DNA from: Clostridium amylolyticum
GTDB taxonomy: Bacteria > Bacillota > Clostridia > Clostridiales > Clostridiaceae
DNA length: 32,847 bases
Direction of reading: 5' to 3'
Assembly: GCF_900142075.1 (NCBI RefSeq)
Contig: NZ_FQZO01000016.1
Location: 1-32,847, forward strand
Part shown: one piece after another, positions 16,650 to 24,754 of the stretch
How the letters are laid out: the number at the start of each line of letters is the position of its first letter
Position numbering within the stretch: the stretch's first letter is position 1
Position numbers and translations under genes: made by a program
Notes under the pieces: model-generated
The model's input: the letters and a program-made list of their open reading frames with translations, nothing else
Told to the model about the DNA's origin: nothing
Database searches by the model: none

Positions 16650-17398
16650 AATAGTTTATTTCCTCCCCAAGATTTGTTTGCTTCCAGTAAATCTTTATAA
16701 GTATCTACAGCAAGCCAAAACCCATGGTGTTCATATACAGCTAGTTCACCTAAGGAAGCAAGGGTATTTAATGGTTCTTCTTCAAATATGCAACTATCCT
16801 CATCTTTTAAATAATTGAAAACTTTTCTATTTAACACAAAAAAACCACCGTTTATTATGCCTATAGCGGAGCTTTTTTCTCTAAAGTTTGTAGCTATTCC
16901 TTGCTTTATTTCCATAACGCCATATTGGCTATTCTTTAAAATTCCAGTAACTGTAGCTATTCTACCTTTTTCCTTATGATATTTTACAAGGGAGTTTATA
17001 TTTATATCCGAAAGACCATCTCCATAAGTTAGCATGAAGTCATCTTGTGTAATATATTTTTCAATTTTCTTAATCCTAGCACCGGTCATGGTATTTATTC
17101 CTGTATCCACAAGGGTTACCTTCCAGTCTTCAAAATTTTTATGCAATTTTCTTTCGCCCTTTGAATAATCTAATGTGAAATCGGAGTTTTTCCACTCATA
17201 GTTATAAAAGTATTCTTTTATCATATCTCCACCATAACCTAAAGGGAGAATAAATTCCTTATAACCAAAATTTCTATATATATTTATGATGTGCCAGATG
17301 AGAGGCTTACCATTAACCAATGCTAAAGGCTTTGGTAAGGTGTCATTTTCGCTTCTCAGCCTGGAACCTTTACCACCGCATAATATTATAACTTGCAT
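16646..17398 (-). CDS. rfbF: Glucose-1-phosphate cytidylyltransferase
   Basis: This 250-aa nucleotidyltransferase has the signature GGKGSRL (8-14) and Lys23 in PKP, the GKPLIWHI stretch, LTYGDGLSDI with the catalytic Asp, and TGARIKKI. The last distinguishes the RfbF/DdhA family, which joins CTP and glucose-1-phosphate to give CDP-glucose, from dTTP- or UTP-using relatives. Length matches the family (about 255). It is the first gene of the minus-strand operon and feeds rfbG. GAGGAGAG precedes the ATG. Confidence 0.92.
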   Translation of the reverse strand: MQVIILCGGKGSRLRSENDTLPKPLALVNGKPLIWHIINIYRNFGYKEFILPLGYGGDMIKEYFYNYEWKNSDFTLDYSKGERKLHKNFEDWKVTLVDTGINTMTGARIKKIEKYITQDDFMLTYGDGLSDININSLVKYHKEKGRIATVTGILKNSQYGVMEIKQGIATNFREKSSAIGIINGGFFVLNRKVFNYLKDEDSCIFEEEPLNTLASLGELAVYEHHGFWLAVDTYKDLLEANKSWGGNKLL

Positions 17399-17527
17399 CT
17401 CTTTCTCTCCTCATTTGAATATAGTAAAAAGTAAGTTTATATAAATATTTTATGTACATTCTTGTAGAGTGGTTACAGTAAAGTACAATTTAACTTTATT
17501 AAGTTGTAAATTCGACACTTATATTAA

Positions 17528-17639
17528 TTTGGAATTTAGAATTGAGAATTTAGAATTAAGGAAAAAATTCCTGGCAGAATTTTAAGGAATTATATGTAAA
17601 CTCTTGAGAGAATTTAAGTTAAAAAAGCAAGTCTTTTTT
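17528..17639 (+). repeat. Structured dispersed repeat, copy A
   Basis: Four heptamer units (TTTGGAA, TTTAGAA, TTGAGAA, TTTAGAA) at 17528-17555 are followed by TTAAGG. Next comes hairpin 1 (AAAATTC/GAATTTT, 17564-17583), a degenerate hairpin 2 (17597-17616, with a two-base bulge) and a weak hairpin AAAAAAG/CTTTTTT (17621-17639). It shares order and sequence with copies B and C but is the most decayed at its 3' end. Confidence 0.75.
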
Positions 17640-17931
17640 GTTTTTTAATTATATTTTAAAAAGGTGATTTATCACTTTATCAATGTAAAATGATGAAGCT
17701 AAAAAGGGTAATAAATAAAAGAAAATATTAGTTGCAAATGATTTCATTAATGAATTTTCTGAGAATTTGAATATTTGAATAATTGCAAATATCATTTTTA
17801 GGACTTATAATAAACAAAAATCTTGTTAACAATATATTAATAGAAGTTTGTTATTGTTAATAAAGTACATTAAAAAACTGGCTATATTTAATATATAATC
17901 AATAAAAGCTTAAAGATATTAAACAAAATAA

Positions 17932-17960
17932 TTGTTGTATAAAAAATTGCTGTTTATAAA
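17932..17960 (+). promoter_or_regulatory. Candidate sigma-A promoter of dppA
   Basis: TTGTTG (17932-17937) and TATAAA (17955-17960) are 17 bases apart and give a leader of about 85 bases before the dppA start. The hexamers are imperfect and the region is very AT-rich. Confidence 0.45.
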
Positions 17961-18051
17961 TGGGGCTTAAATTGCAATTTTTATATTATAAATTTCATTT
18001 GGAAGTACTTATATCAAAATTATTTAACTTTAGAAAAAGGGGGTTATTATT

Positions 18052-19626
18052 ATGAAGAAAAAAATCCTTGCAATGATGTTATCACTAGTAGTGGTTTCTT
18101 CTTTAGCACTTACTGCTTGTGGGAAAAATTCATCTAGTACTAATGGAGACAAAAAATCTACACCAAAGACCTTGGTGTATGCACAAGGAGCTGATCCCAG
18201 AGGATTAGATCCGGCTTTTGTAGATGACGGGGAATCGGCAAAGGTTATTGTAAATGTATATGAAGGGCTTATTAAGTATAAAGAAGGTTCTACAGAATTA
18301 GAGCCTGGTCTTGCTAAGAGCTGGGAAATTAGCAGTGATGGTAAGGAATATACTTTTAAACTTAGAGAAGGAGTCAAGTTCCATGATGGAACACCTTTTA
18401 ATGCAGATGCTGCAAAAATTAATATAGAAAGACAGCTTCCTCCTAAAGCAACAGAGGATATGCCTTATGCTTCCTTTACTTTTGGAGAAGTAGAAAAAGT
18501 AGAAAAAGTAGATGACTATACTGTAAAAATAAAATTAAAGAAGCCTTATACTCCTTTCCTTGCTAATCTAGCTATGTCTTTAGCAGCGCCAATGGTTAGT
18601 CCGGCTGCTTTAGAAAAAAATAATGGAAATTTAAATGAAAATCCTGTGGGCACAGGACCTTTTAAATTTGTATCTTGGAAAAAAGGAGAATCTATTACTT
18701 TAGAAAAGAACAATGAATATTGGGGAGATAAAGCTAAGCTGGACAAGGTAGTGTTTAAGTTTACTAAGGAAAACTCTGTAAGAGCCAGTGAACTTATGAC
18801 TGGTGCTACAGATATTATGGATGGGGTAGATCCTAACGATGTTCAGAAGCTTAAAGACAATAAGATTAATGTTATTACTGAAAATGGTATGAACATTAAT
18901 TACATGGCCTTTAATACTGAAAGAGCACCTTTTAACGACCCTAGGCTGAGAGAAGCAATTAGTTATGCTATAAACAGAGATGAACTTGTAAAGTTCCTTT
19001 ATCAAGGATTTGCTGAGGTAGCAAAAGCTCCCCTTCCAAGCTTTATACCTGGACATAACGATAAGGTGAAATCCATTGAGTATAATCCTGAAAAAGCAAA
19101 GCAACTTCTAAAAGAGGCAGGAAAAGAAAATCTTTCTGTAAAGATAATAACTTATTCTAATCCAAGACCTTACAATCCTGTAAATGGACAAAAGCTTGCT
19201 GAAGCGGTTCAGAATTACTTAAGCAAAGTAGGAGTTAAAGCTACTATAGATGTTTATCAGTGGAAGGAATATAAGGAAAAAACCAAGCAAGGAGAAGGGG
19301 ACATACTCTTCTATGGTTGGACAGGTGATAATGGTGATGCGGACAACTTTATGTCACTATTTGATTCTAAGGAGATTAAATCCTCATTGAATGTATCTAA
19401 ATACAATAATCCAGAAGTGGATAAATTGCTTTCAAAAGCAAGACAAACACCTAATGGAGATGAAAGAAATAATATATACAAAGAAATGCAGGATGTAATT
19501 GCAAAAGATGCACCTTGGGTAACTATATCTCATGCTAAGGATATGATAGCTGCTTCACCTAAGGTTAAGAATTTTAAAATACATCCAACAGGAGTGGTTT
19601 TCCTTAAAAATGTTGATAAGGAATAA
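18052..19626 (+). CDS. dppA: Peptide ABC transporter substrate-binding lipoprotein
   Basis: This 524-aa family-5 extracellular binding protein has a signal peptide ending in the lipobox LTAC (Cys23), so it should be anchored outside the membrane. The family region spans about 65-440, with ADPRGLDPAFVDD near the start and LAKSWEISSDGKEYTFKLR following. It captures di- or oligopeptides for the DppBC channel. The gene has a strong site (AAAAAGGGGG) before ATG. It is followed by a hairpin terminator before dppB, which should give more binding protein than permease. Nickel or opine binding cannot be excluded, but the flanking importer is of the Dpp/Opp type. Confidence 0.9.
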   Translation: MKKKILAMMLSLVVVSSLALTACGKNSSSTNGDKKSTPKTLVYAQGADPRGLDPAFVDDGESAKVIVNVYEGLIKYKEGSTELEPGLAKSWEISSDGKEYTFKLREGVKFHDGTPFNADAAKINIERQLPPKATEDMPYASFTFGEVEKVEKVDDYTVKIKLKKPYTPFLANLAMSLAAPMVSPAALEKNNGNLNENPVGTGPFKFVSWKKGESITLEKNNEYWGDKAKLDKVVFKFTKENSVRASELMTGATDIMDGVDPNDVQKLKDNKINVITENGMNINYMAFNTERAPFNDPRLREAISYAINRDELVKFLYQGFAEVAKAPLPSFIPGHNDKVKSIEYNPEKAKQLLKEAGKENLSVKIITYSNPRPYNPVNGQKLAEAVQNYLSKVGVKATIDVYQWKEYKEKTKQGEGDILFYGWTGDNGDADNFMSLFDSKEIKSSLNVSKYNNPEVDKLLSKARQTPNGDERNNIYKEMQDVIAKDAPWVTISHAKDMIAASPKVKNFKIHPTGVVFLKNVDKE

Positions 19627-19649
19627 AAAATTAATGATAAATTAAAATA

Positions 19650-19683
19650 GTGTAAAAGCCCCGTATTATACGGGGTTTTGCAC
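19650..19683 (+). terminator. Intercistronic terminator between dppA and dppB
   Basis: CCCCGTA (19659-19665), loop TTA and TACGGGG (19669-19675) form a perfect 7-bp core. It is extended by AAAAG/TTTT and by GTG/CAC at the base (19650-19683). It probably lets only part of transcription continue into dppBCDF. Confidence 0.8.
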
Positions 19684-19749
19684 ATATTATCAATTGATTT
19701 GTATCACACTGGAAATAACATATAACAATATTTAGGGGGGGCTATTAAT

Positions 19750-20754
19750 TTGGGAAAATATATTTTAAAAAGATTATTGCTTTTGATACCAGTGGTAATT
19801 GGGGTTTCCATGTTGGTATTCGTGGTAATGCATGTGTTTACCACAGATCCTGCCAGCATAATATTAGGGCAGCATGCTACTACAGAGCAAGTAGAGAAGC
19901 TTAGAGAACAGCTTGGGTTAAATAAACCTCTATATGTTCAATATTGGTTATTTATAAAGGCTTTAGTGCAAGGAGATCTGGGTAATTCATTAATAACTAA
20001 AACCTCTGTAACTAAAGAACTATTAACTAGGTTTCCAGCTACCATAGAGTTAGCATTGGTAGCCATAATTTTTGCATCTGTTTCTGGAGTATTAATGGGA
20101 GTTATTTCAGCTGTAAAGCAAAATTCTATATTAGATTATCTAAGTATGGTTACTTCTTTATTAGGAGTATCTATGCCTATATTCTGGCTAGGGCTCATGT
20201 TAATTGTATTTTTCTCAGTGAAACTTCATTGGTTTCCTGTTTCAGGAAGGATAACCATAGGTATGGAACCAACTCATGTAACGGGATTTTACATTTTAGA
20301 CAGTATTATTACTGGAAATACTGAGGCGTTAATAGCTTCATTGAAGCATTTGATTCTTCCAGCGGTAGCTCTAGGATCTTATTCTACAGCAATTATAGCT
20401 AGAATGACCCGTTCTACTATGCTAGAGACCATAGAGCAAGACTATATAAGAACAGCTAGAGCAAAGGGGATATTTGAAAAGGCAGTAATATTAAGCCATG
20501 CCTTAAGAAATGCTCTTATACCCATAGCTACAGTAATAGGCTTGCAATTAGGCTCATTATTAGGGGGAGCGGTGCTTACGGAAACCGTGTTTTCTTGGCC
20601 AGGCATAGGGAGTTATACCATAGATTCTATATTAAAAGCAGATTATCCTGTGGTACAAGGTGCAGTTATGATGATGGCTACTATATTTGTACTGGTTAAT
20701 CTTTTTGTAGATATATTATATGGATTTTTAGATCCAAGAATTAAATTTTCTTAA
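19750..20754 (+). CDS. dppB: Peptide ABC transporter permease DppB
   Basis: This 334-aa inner-membrane permease has an N-terminal helix (about 9-30), a periplasmic loop and five more helices. Family marks are LGLNKPLYVQYWLF near residue 55, IFEKAVILSHALRNALIPI (the cytoplasmic EAA loop that contacts the ATPases) and GSYTIDSILKADYPVVQG toward the C-terminus. It forms the channel with DppC. The start is TTG at 19750 with AGGGGGGG upstream; no better in-frame ATG exists. It follows dppA after the terminator and precedes dppC by 16 bases. Confidence 0.92.
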   Translation: MGKYILKRLLLLIPVVIGVSMLVFVVMHVFTTDPASIILGQHATTEQVEKLREQLGLNKPLYVQYWLFIKALVQGDLGNSLITKTSVTKELLTRFPATIELALVAIIFASVSGVLMGVISAVKQNSILDYLSMVTSLLGVSMPIFWLGLMLIVFFSVKLHWFPVSGRITIGMEPTHVTGFYILDSIITGNTEALIASLKHLILPAVALGSYSTAIIARMTRSTMLETIEQDYIRTARAKGIFEKAVILSHALRNALIPIATVIGLQLGSLLGGAVLTETVFSWPGIGSYTIDSILKADYPVVQGAVMMMATIFVLVNLFVDILYGFLDPRIKFS

Positions 20755-20770
20755 GGAAGGAGGAGCATGT

Positions 20771-21661
20771 ATGGAAACAAATTTAGAATTAAAAGAAGAT
20801 ATACACATTAAGAAAAACAAACAAAGCAAGATAAAGGAAATACTAGAGCTTTTAGCAAGTAATAAAGCAGCCTTAGTAGGGCTTATTATAATAGTTTTAC
20901 TAACACTTATAGCGGTTTTGGGAAAGTATATTATGCCATACAATCCTTATGAGGGAGAACTTTCACAGAGCCTTCAACCTCCTTCCTCCCTTCATTTATT
21001 TGGAACTGATGAACAGGGAAGAGATATATTAAGCAGAATAATAGATGGTACAAAGATATCTCTTAGAGTTGGTGTAACTTCTGTAGCTATTGCTCTTTCT
21101 GTGGGAACGGTATTTGGAGCCATTGCTGGGTATTATGGTGGAAAAATAGATATGATTATTATGAGAATAATGGATATAATATTAGCTTTCCCATCGCTTT
21201 TATTAGCTATTGCTTTTATGAGTGCTTTAGGTAAAGGAATTGACAAAGCTGTTATTGCCATAAGTATAGTTACCATACCTGAATATGCCCGTATTGTAAG
21301 GGGATGCGTTCTTTCTGTTAAGGAAAATGAATATGTTCAGTCAGCTAAGGCTATAGGAAATGGCGATATAGCTATAATATTTAAACATATATTGCCTAAT
21401 GTTATGTCTCCTATTATAGTACGTGCTACTTTAGGTATATCTACTGCCATATTGGAAACTTCGGCTTTAGGTTTTTTAGGACTAGGAGTACAACCACCTC
21501 TTGCTGAATGGGGAAGTATGTTGGGCTCTGGAAGAGGGTATTTTTATAATGCACCACATATAATACTTTTCCCAGGCTTTGCAATTACCCTTACCGTATT
21601 GGCATTTAATTTGTTTGGTGATGGTCTTAGAGATGCATTAGATCCAAAACAAAGAAAGTAG
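20771..21661 (+). CDS. dppC: Peptide ABC transporter permease DppC
   Basis: This 296-aa permease of the OppC/DppC type has a cytoplasmic N-terminus, one helix at about 35-58, the LFGTDEQGRDILSRII motif and five further helices. The EAA loop (AIGNGDIAIIFKHILPNVMS) and GLGVQPPLAEWGSML are typical. It pairs with DppB. GGAAGGAGG lies upstream of the ATG at 20771. The start is 16 bases after dppB, and dppD follows by 11 bases. Confidence 0.92.
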   Translation: METNLELKEDIHIKKNKQSKIKEILELLASNKAALVGLIIIVLLTLIAVLGKYIMPYNPYEGELSQSLQPPSSLHLFGTDEQGRDILSRIIDGTKISLRVGVTSVAIALSVGTVFGAIAGYYGGKIDMIIMRIMDIILAFPSLLLAIAFMSALGKGIDKAVIAISIVTIPEYARIVRGCVLSVKENEYVQSAKAIGNGDIAIIFKHILPNVMSPIIVRATLGISTAILETSALGFLGLGVQPPLAEWGSMLGSGRGYFYNAPHIILFPGFAITLTVLAFNLFGDGLRDALDPKQRK

Positions 21662-21672
21662 AGGTGAGAGGG

Positions 21673-22641
21673 ATGTTACTTCAAGTAAAAAACTTAAAAA
21701 CAAAATTTAACACTAAAAAAGGTATTATAAACGCTGTAAACGGAGTGGATTTTGATATAGAAAAAGGAGAAGTGGTGGCTGTAGTAGGTGAGTCTGGCAG
21801 CGGAAAAAGCGTTACCTCACTTTCTATAATGGGACTGCTTTCAGAGGGAAGAACTTCAGTAGAGGGGGAAATACTCTTTAAATCTGAAAACTTGCTTGCA
21901 AAAAGCAAACGAGAGTTTCAAGACATAAGAGGAAATCAAATATCTATGATTTTTCAGGAGCCTATGACTTCATTAAACCCTGTATTTACCATAGGAAGAC
22001 AAATTAGTGAAGCCCTTATAAGACATGAAAAGCTTACTAAGAAGCAAGCGGAAGAAAAAGCTATAGAAATGCTGGATTTAGTAGGAATACCTTCTCCAGA
22101 AAAGAGACTTAAAAATTATCCTCACCAAATGAGCGGAGGTATGAGACAGAGGGTGATGATTGCCATGGCTTTAGCATGTAATCCAGAGCTTTTAATAGCA
22201 GATGAACCTACTACAGCTTTGGATGTAACCATACAAGCTCAAATATTGGAGCTTATGATTAATCTAAAGGAAAAACTAGGTACCTCCATATTACTTATCA
22301 CTCATGATTTGGGAGTAGTTGCTGAAACCGCTGATAGGGTTGTGGTAATGTACTGTGGAAAAGTTGTAGAAAAAGGCACCGTGGATGAAATATTTAATAA
22401 TCCTCAGCATCCTTATACAAAAGGGCTTTTAAATTCTATACCAAAGGTGGAAGAGAAGGAAGAAAAATTATTTATGATACCTGGTATGGTACCAAATCCT
22501 CTAAATCTTCCTTCAGGCTGTGCCTTTAGCGATAGATGCAGCTATTGCAAGGATATTTGCAAAGTAAAGGAGCCATCTCTCATAGCTTCAAAGGATAGAG
22601 AAGTTAGATGCTTCTTGTATTCAGAAAAGGAAGGAGCATAA
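21673..22641 (+). CDS. dppD: Peptide ABC transporter ATP-binding protein DppD
   Basis: This 322-aa ABC ATPase has Walker A GESGSGKS (39-46), signature MSGGMRQRV, Walker B LLIADEP and an H-loop in LITHDL. The C-terminal oligopeptide-transporter extension has a cysteine cluster (GCAFSDRCSYCKDIC, then RCFLYS); such cysteines bind an iron-sulfur cluster in some Dpp ATPases. It drives the DppBC channel with DppF. I prefer ATG at 21673, with GAGGTGA upstream, over the GTG at 21664 that overlaps that site. Five bases separate its stop from the dppF start. Confidence 0.92.
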   Translation: MLLQVKNLKTKFNTKKGIINAVNGVDFDIEKGEVVAVVGESGSGKSVTSLSIMGLLSEGRTSVEGEILFKSENLLAKSKREFQDIRGNQISMIFQEPMTSLNPVFTIGRQISEALIRHEKLTKKQAEEKAIEMLDLVGIPSPEKRLKNYPHQMSGGMRQRVMIAMALACNPELLIADEPTTALDVTIQAQILELMINLKEKLGTSILLITHDLGVVAETADRVVVMYCGKVVEKGTVDEIFNNPQHPYTKGLLNSIPKVEEKEEKLFMIPGMVPNPLNLPSGCAFSDRCSYCKDICKVKEPSLIASKDREVRCFLYSEKEGA

Positions 22642-22646
22642 TATTT

Positions 22647-23612
22647 ATGGAAGCTTTAATGGAAATCAAAAATTTGAAAAAGTATTTTCCAGTAAAATCT
22701 GAAGGTTTTTTTAAGGAGAAAAGTTATTTAAAAGCTGTGGATGATGTGAGTTTTAATATATATAAAGGAGAAACGCTAGGACTTGTAGGGGAGTCAGGTT
22801 GTGGAAAGTCCACCACTGGTAGAATGCTAGTTAACCTTTTAGAACCTAGCTCAGGAAAGATATTATTTGAAGGTAAAGCTTTATCAGAGATGAAGCATAA
22901 AAATAGAAAAGAATTAAGTAAAAAGATACAAATAATATTTCAAGACCCATATGCATCTTTAAATCCAAGAATGACTATAGGAGATATAATAGCTGAGCCA
23001 ATGAGGGTTAACAAAATAGCATCGGGAGAAGAGTTAGATAAAAAGGTTAATAAGCTTTTAGATTATGTAGGACTAGCATCCTACCATAAGGATAGATACC
23101 CTCACGAGTTTAGTGGAGGTCAAAGACAAAGAGTAGGAATAGCCAGGGCATTATCTGTAAATCCAAAGCTTATAGTTTGCGATGAGCCGGTATCCGCCTT
23201 AGATGTTTCTATCCAAGCTCAAGTTTTGAATCTTTTATATGATCTTCAAAAGGAATTTAATTTAACATATCTTTTCATAGCCCATGGATTAAATGTAGTA
23301 AAACACATTAGCACTAGAGTAGGGGTTATGTACTTAGGAAAGATAGTAGAAATAGGGGATGTGGACACCATCTATAAAAATCCAAAACACCCCTACACTA
23401 AAGCGCTTCTATCTGCCATTCCAGTGCCAAAGCCAGGAGCTAAAAAGGATAGAATAATATTAACCGGTGATGTCCCAAGTCCTATCAATCCTCCTACTGG
23501 CTGCAGGTTCCATACAAGATGTTCAAAATGTATGGAAGTGTGCAGTAAGAAAGAGCCGGAATTAATTGAAATTCAAGAGGGACAGAGGGTGGCATGCCAT
23601 TTATATAATTGA
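22647..23612 (+). CDS. dppF: Peptide ABC transporter ATP-binding protein DppF
   Basis: This 321-aa ABC ATPase partners DppD. It has Walker A GESGCGKST (49-57), signature FSGGQRQRV, Walker B LIVCDEP and the C-terminal cysteine cluster (GCRFHTRCSKCMEVC). The H-loop reads AHGLNVV: the histidine is kept but the usual following Asp is Gly. ATG at 22647, with AAGGAG about ten bases upstream, is preferred to an ATG at 22608 inside dppD. The stop TGA (23610-23612) falls inside a TTGAGAA unit at the edge of structured repeat copy B. Confidence 0.91.
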   Translation: MEALMEIKNLKKYFPVKSEGFFKEKSYLKAVDDVSFNIYKGETLGLVGESGCGKSTTGRMLVNLLEPSSGKILFEGKALSEMKHKNRKELSKKIQIIFQDPYASLNPRMTIGDIIAEPMRVNKIASGEELDKKVNKLLDYVGLASYHKDRYPHEFSGGQRQRVGIARALSVNPKLIVCDEPVSALDVSIQAQVLNLLYDLQKEFNLTYLFIAHGLNVVKHISTRVGVMYLGKIVEIGDVDTIYKNPKHPYTKALLSAIPVPKPGAKKDRIILTGDVPSPINPPTGCRFHTRCSKCMEVCSKKEPELIEIQEGQRVACHLYN

Positions 23613-23754
23613 GAATTGTTAATTAATTGAGAATTGAGAATTGAGAATTTAAAATGAAGGAAAAAATTCCTGACGGAATTTTGGAGAATTTATGTATAAA
23701 CTCTCAGAGAGAGTTTAGGGGGCAAAAAAGGAAACCTGTTGGGTTTCCTTTTTT
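23609..23754 (+). repeat. Structured dispersed repeat, copy B
   Basis: A stray TTGAGAA unit (23609-23615) precedes four heptamers (23627-23654), then TGAAGG. Hairpin 1 is AAAATTCC-TGAC-GGAATTTT (23663-23682) and hairpin 2 is TAAACTCTC-AGA-GAGAGTTTA (23697-23717). A terminator follows. Hairpin 2 differs from copy C by a matched pair change (C/G here, T/A there). Confidence 0.85.
23724..23754. terminator. Bidirectional terminator after dppF (within repeat copy B)
   Basis: AAAAAAGGAAACC (23724-23736), loop TGTTG and GGTTTCCTTTTTT (23742-23754) form a perfect 13-bp hairpin with A- and T-runs, between convergent dppF and the methyltransferase gene. Confidence 0.92.
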
Positions 23755-23760
23755 GAACGT

Positions 23761-24561
23761 CTATACCTTTTTCACCAATAATAAACAGTGATTGCTTATA
23801 CCTAAAATATCTTTATCTCTACAGCTTGTTAAAAGATAATAAAGCCATTGGGAGTGTTCAGTGTCATTCATTTTATCTACATAATTTCTTACAAGAGGAG
23901 TTATTCCATCTGTGGCTACATGGTCAACTATTTGAATATTGTAATTACTAATAAAGGATTCCATTTCACTAGGTGTTGTAAAGAAGGCATCAGTCCAAAA
24001 ACATTCATTTTCACCTTCGCTAATTACCCCAGTATTTAAAATTTTATCTATAAATCCTTTATTTAAATACTTACTATCCCTTAACATAACGCTATTTAAG
24101 ATATAGTGCTTATTAATATATGAAATGGCTAAAATTCCATCTTTTTTTAATACTCTTAAACATTCTTCAATACATTTATTTCTTAAGGATACTTCAGTAA
24201 GATGATACATTGGCCCCATACAAGTTACCACATCAAAACTTTCGGACTCATATCTGCTTAAATCAGTTGCATCAACAACCTCTGCATATAAATTAACTTT
24301 TTTATCTCTCATGGATAATTTTTCTTTAATAATCTCAACATGATTTGGTGTCAAATCTGTAGCAACAACTTCATTTCCTTTATCAGCATAATAAAATGAA
24401 TATACTCCAGTACCAGCTCCAACCTCCAGGATTTTATGTTCCTTTCTTATATACTTATCCAAAGTAGAAGTAGTAATTATAAATTCAATTTTTCTAGCAT
24501 TAGTAGATGTAATTCTATTATCTTCATCATGATGTTCATAATATTTAATAACATTCAGCAA
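23761..24561 (-). CDS. Class I SAM-dependent methyltransferase
   Basis: This 266-aa protein has motif I ILEVGAGTGVYS (44-55), an acidic residue after the second strand (VVATDL, Asp69) and the post-motif MGPMYHL, matching the Methyltransf_11/25 fold. The substrate is unknown. The frame is open from ATG at 24648, but that start has no ribosome site and the first 29 codons overlap a promoter-like sequence. TTG at 24561, with AAGGGGG eight bases upstream, is the better start and gives MLNVIKYYEHHDEDNR. It is a single gene, convergent with dppF. Confidence 0.8.
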   Translation of the reverse strand: MLNVIKYYEHHDEDNRITSTNARKIEFIITTSTLDKYIRKEHKILEVGAGTGVYSFYYADKGNEVVATDLTPNHVEIIKEKLSMRDKKVNLYAEVVDATDLSRYESESFDVVTCMGPMYHLTEVSLRNKCIEECLRVLKKDGILAISYINKHYILNSVMLRDSKYLNKGFIDKILNTGVISEGENECFWTDAFFTTPSEMESFISNYNIQIVDHVATDGITPLVRNYVDKMNDTEHSQWLYYLLTSCRDKDILGISNHCLLLVKKV

Positions 24562-24605
24562 TTCTTCTTCCCCCTTTTTAAAACTATAAATTATTTTTTC
24601 ATCAT

Positions 24606-24634
24606 ATGATATAACTGTACAGTATAGTTTGTAA
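24606..24634 (-). promoter_or_regulatory. Candidate promoter of the methyltransferase gene with internal palindrome
   Basis: On the minus strand TTACAA (24634-24629) and TATCAT (24611-24606) are 17 bases apart. The spacer contains the perfect palindrome ACTGTACAGT (24614-24623), a likely operator position. Transcription would start near 24599, leaving about 38 bases before TTG 24561. Confidence 0.5.
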
Positions 24635-24711
24635 TTAATTAAAAACATTATTTCATATTAATTCCATAATATCAATAATATTCTTGTATCTGACAAAATT
24701 ATATTTATTCA

Positions 24712-24740
24712 TTGACAATAGATATACTTTGGAGTAAAAT
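24712..24740 (+). promoter_or_regulatory. Sigma-A promoter of thrS
   Basis: TTGACA (24712-24717) and TAAAAT (24735-24740) are separated by 17 bases. Transcription should begin near 24747, just before the T-box Stem I. Confidence 0.85.
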
Positions 24741-24754
24741 ATTCCTAATTTAAA

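Larger units (their letters stand above)
17399..18051. other. 653-bp divergent intergenic region between rfbF and dppA
   Basis: No gene is seen. The region carries structured repeat copy A (17528-17639), a candidate dppA promoter (17932-17960) and an inverted repeat of 9-bp arms, TTAACAATA (17826-17834) and TATTGTTAA (17852-17860). No convincing rfbF promoter was found. The rest is AT-rich without recognised signals. Confidence 0.6.

Noticed and set aside
16561..16818. Plus-strand 85-aa frame across the rfbF/glycosyltransferase junction
   Set aside because: It is antisense to two well-supported coupled genes and has no domain or ribosome site.
17528..17562. Heptamer tracts (also at 23627 and 32576) considered as a CRISPR-like or minisatellite array
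   Set aside because: The units are only 7 bp, there are no unique spacers and no cas genes, and each tract has just four units joined to the same hairpins. They are part of the dispersed element.
22608..22646. Upstream ATG extension of dppF
   Set aside because: It would overlap the end of dppD by 34 bases and adds residues not seen in the family; ATG 22647 gives the normal start before the first strand.
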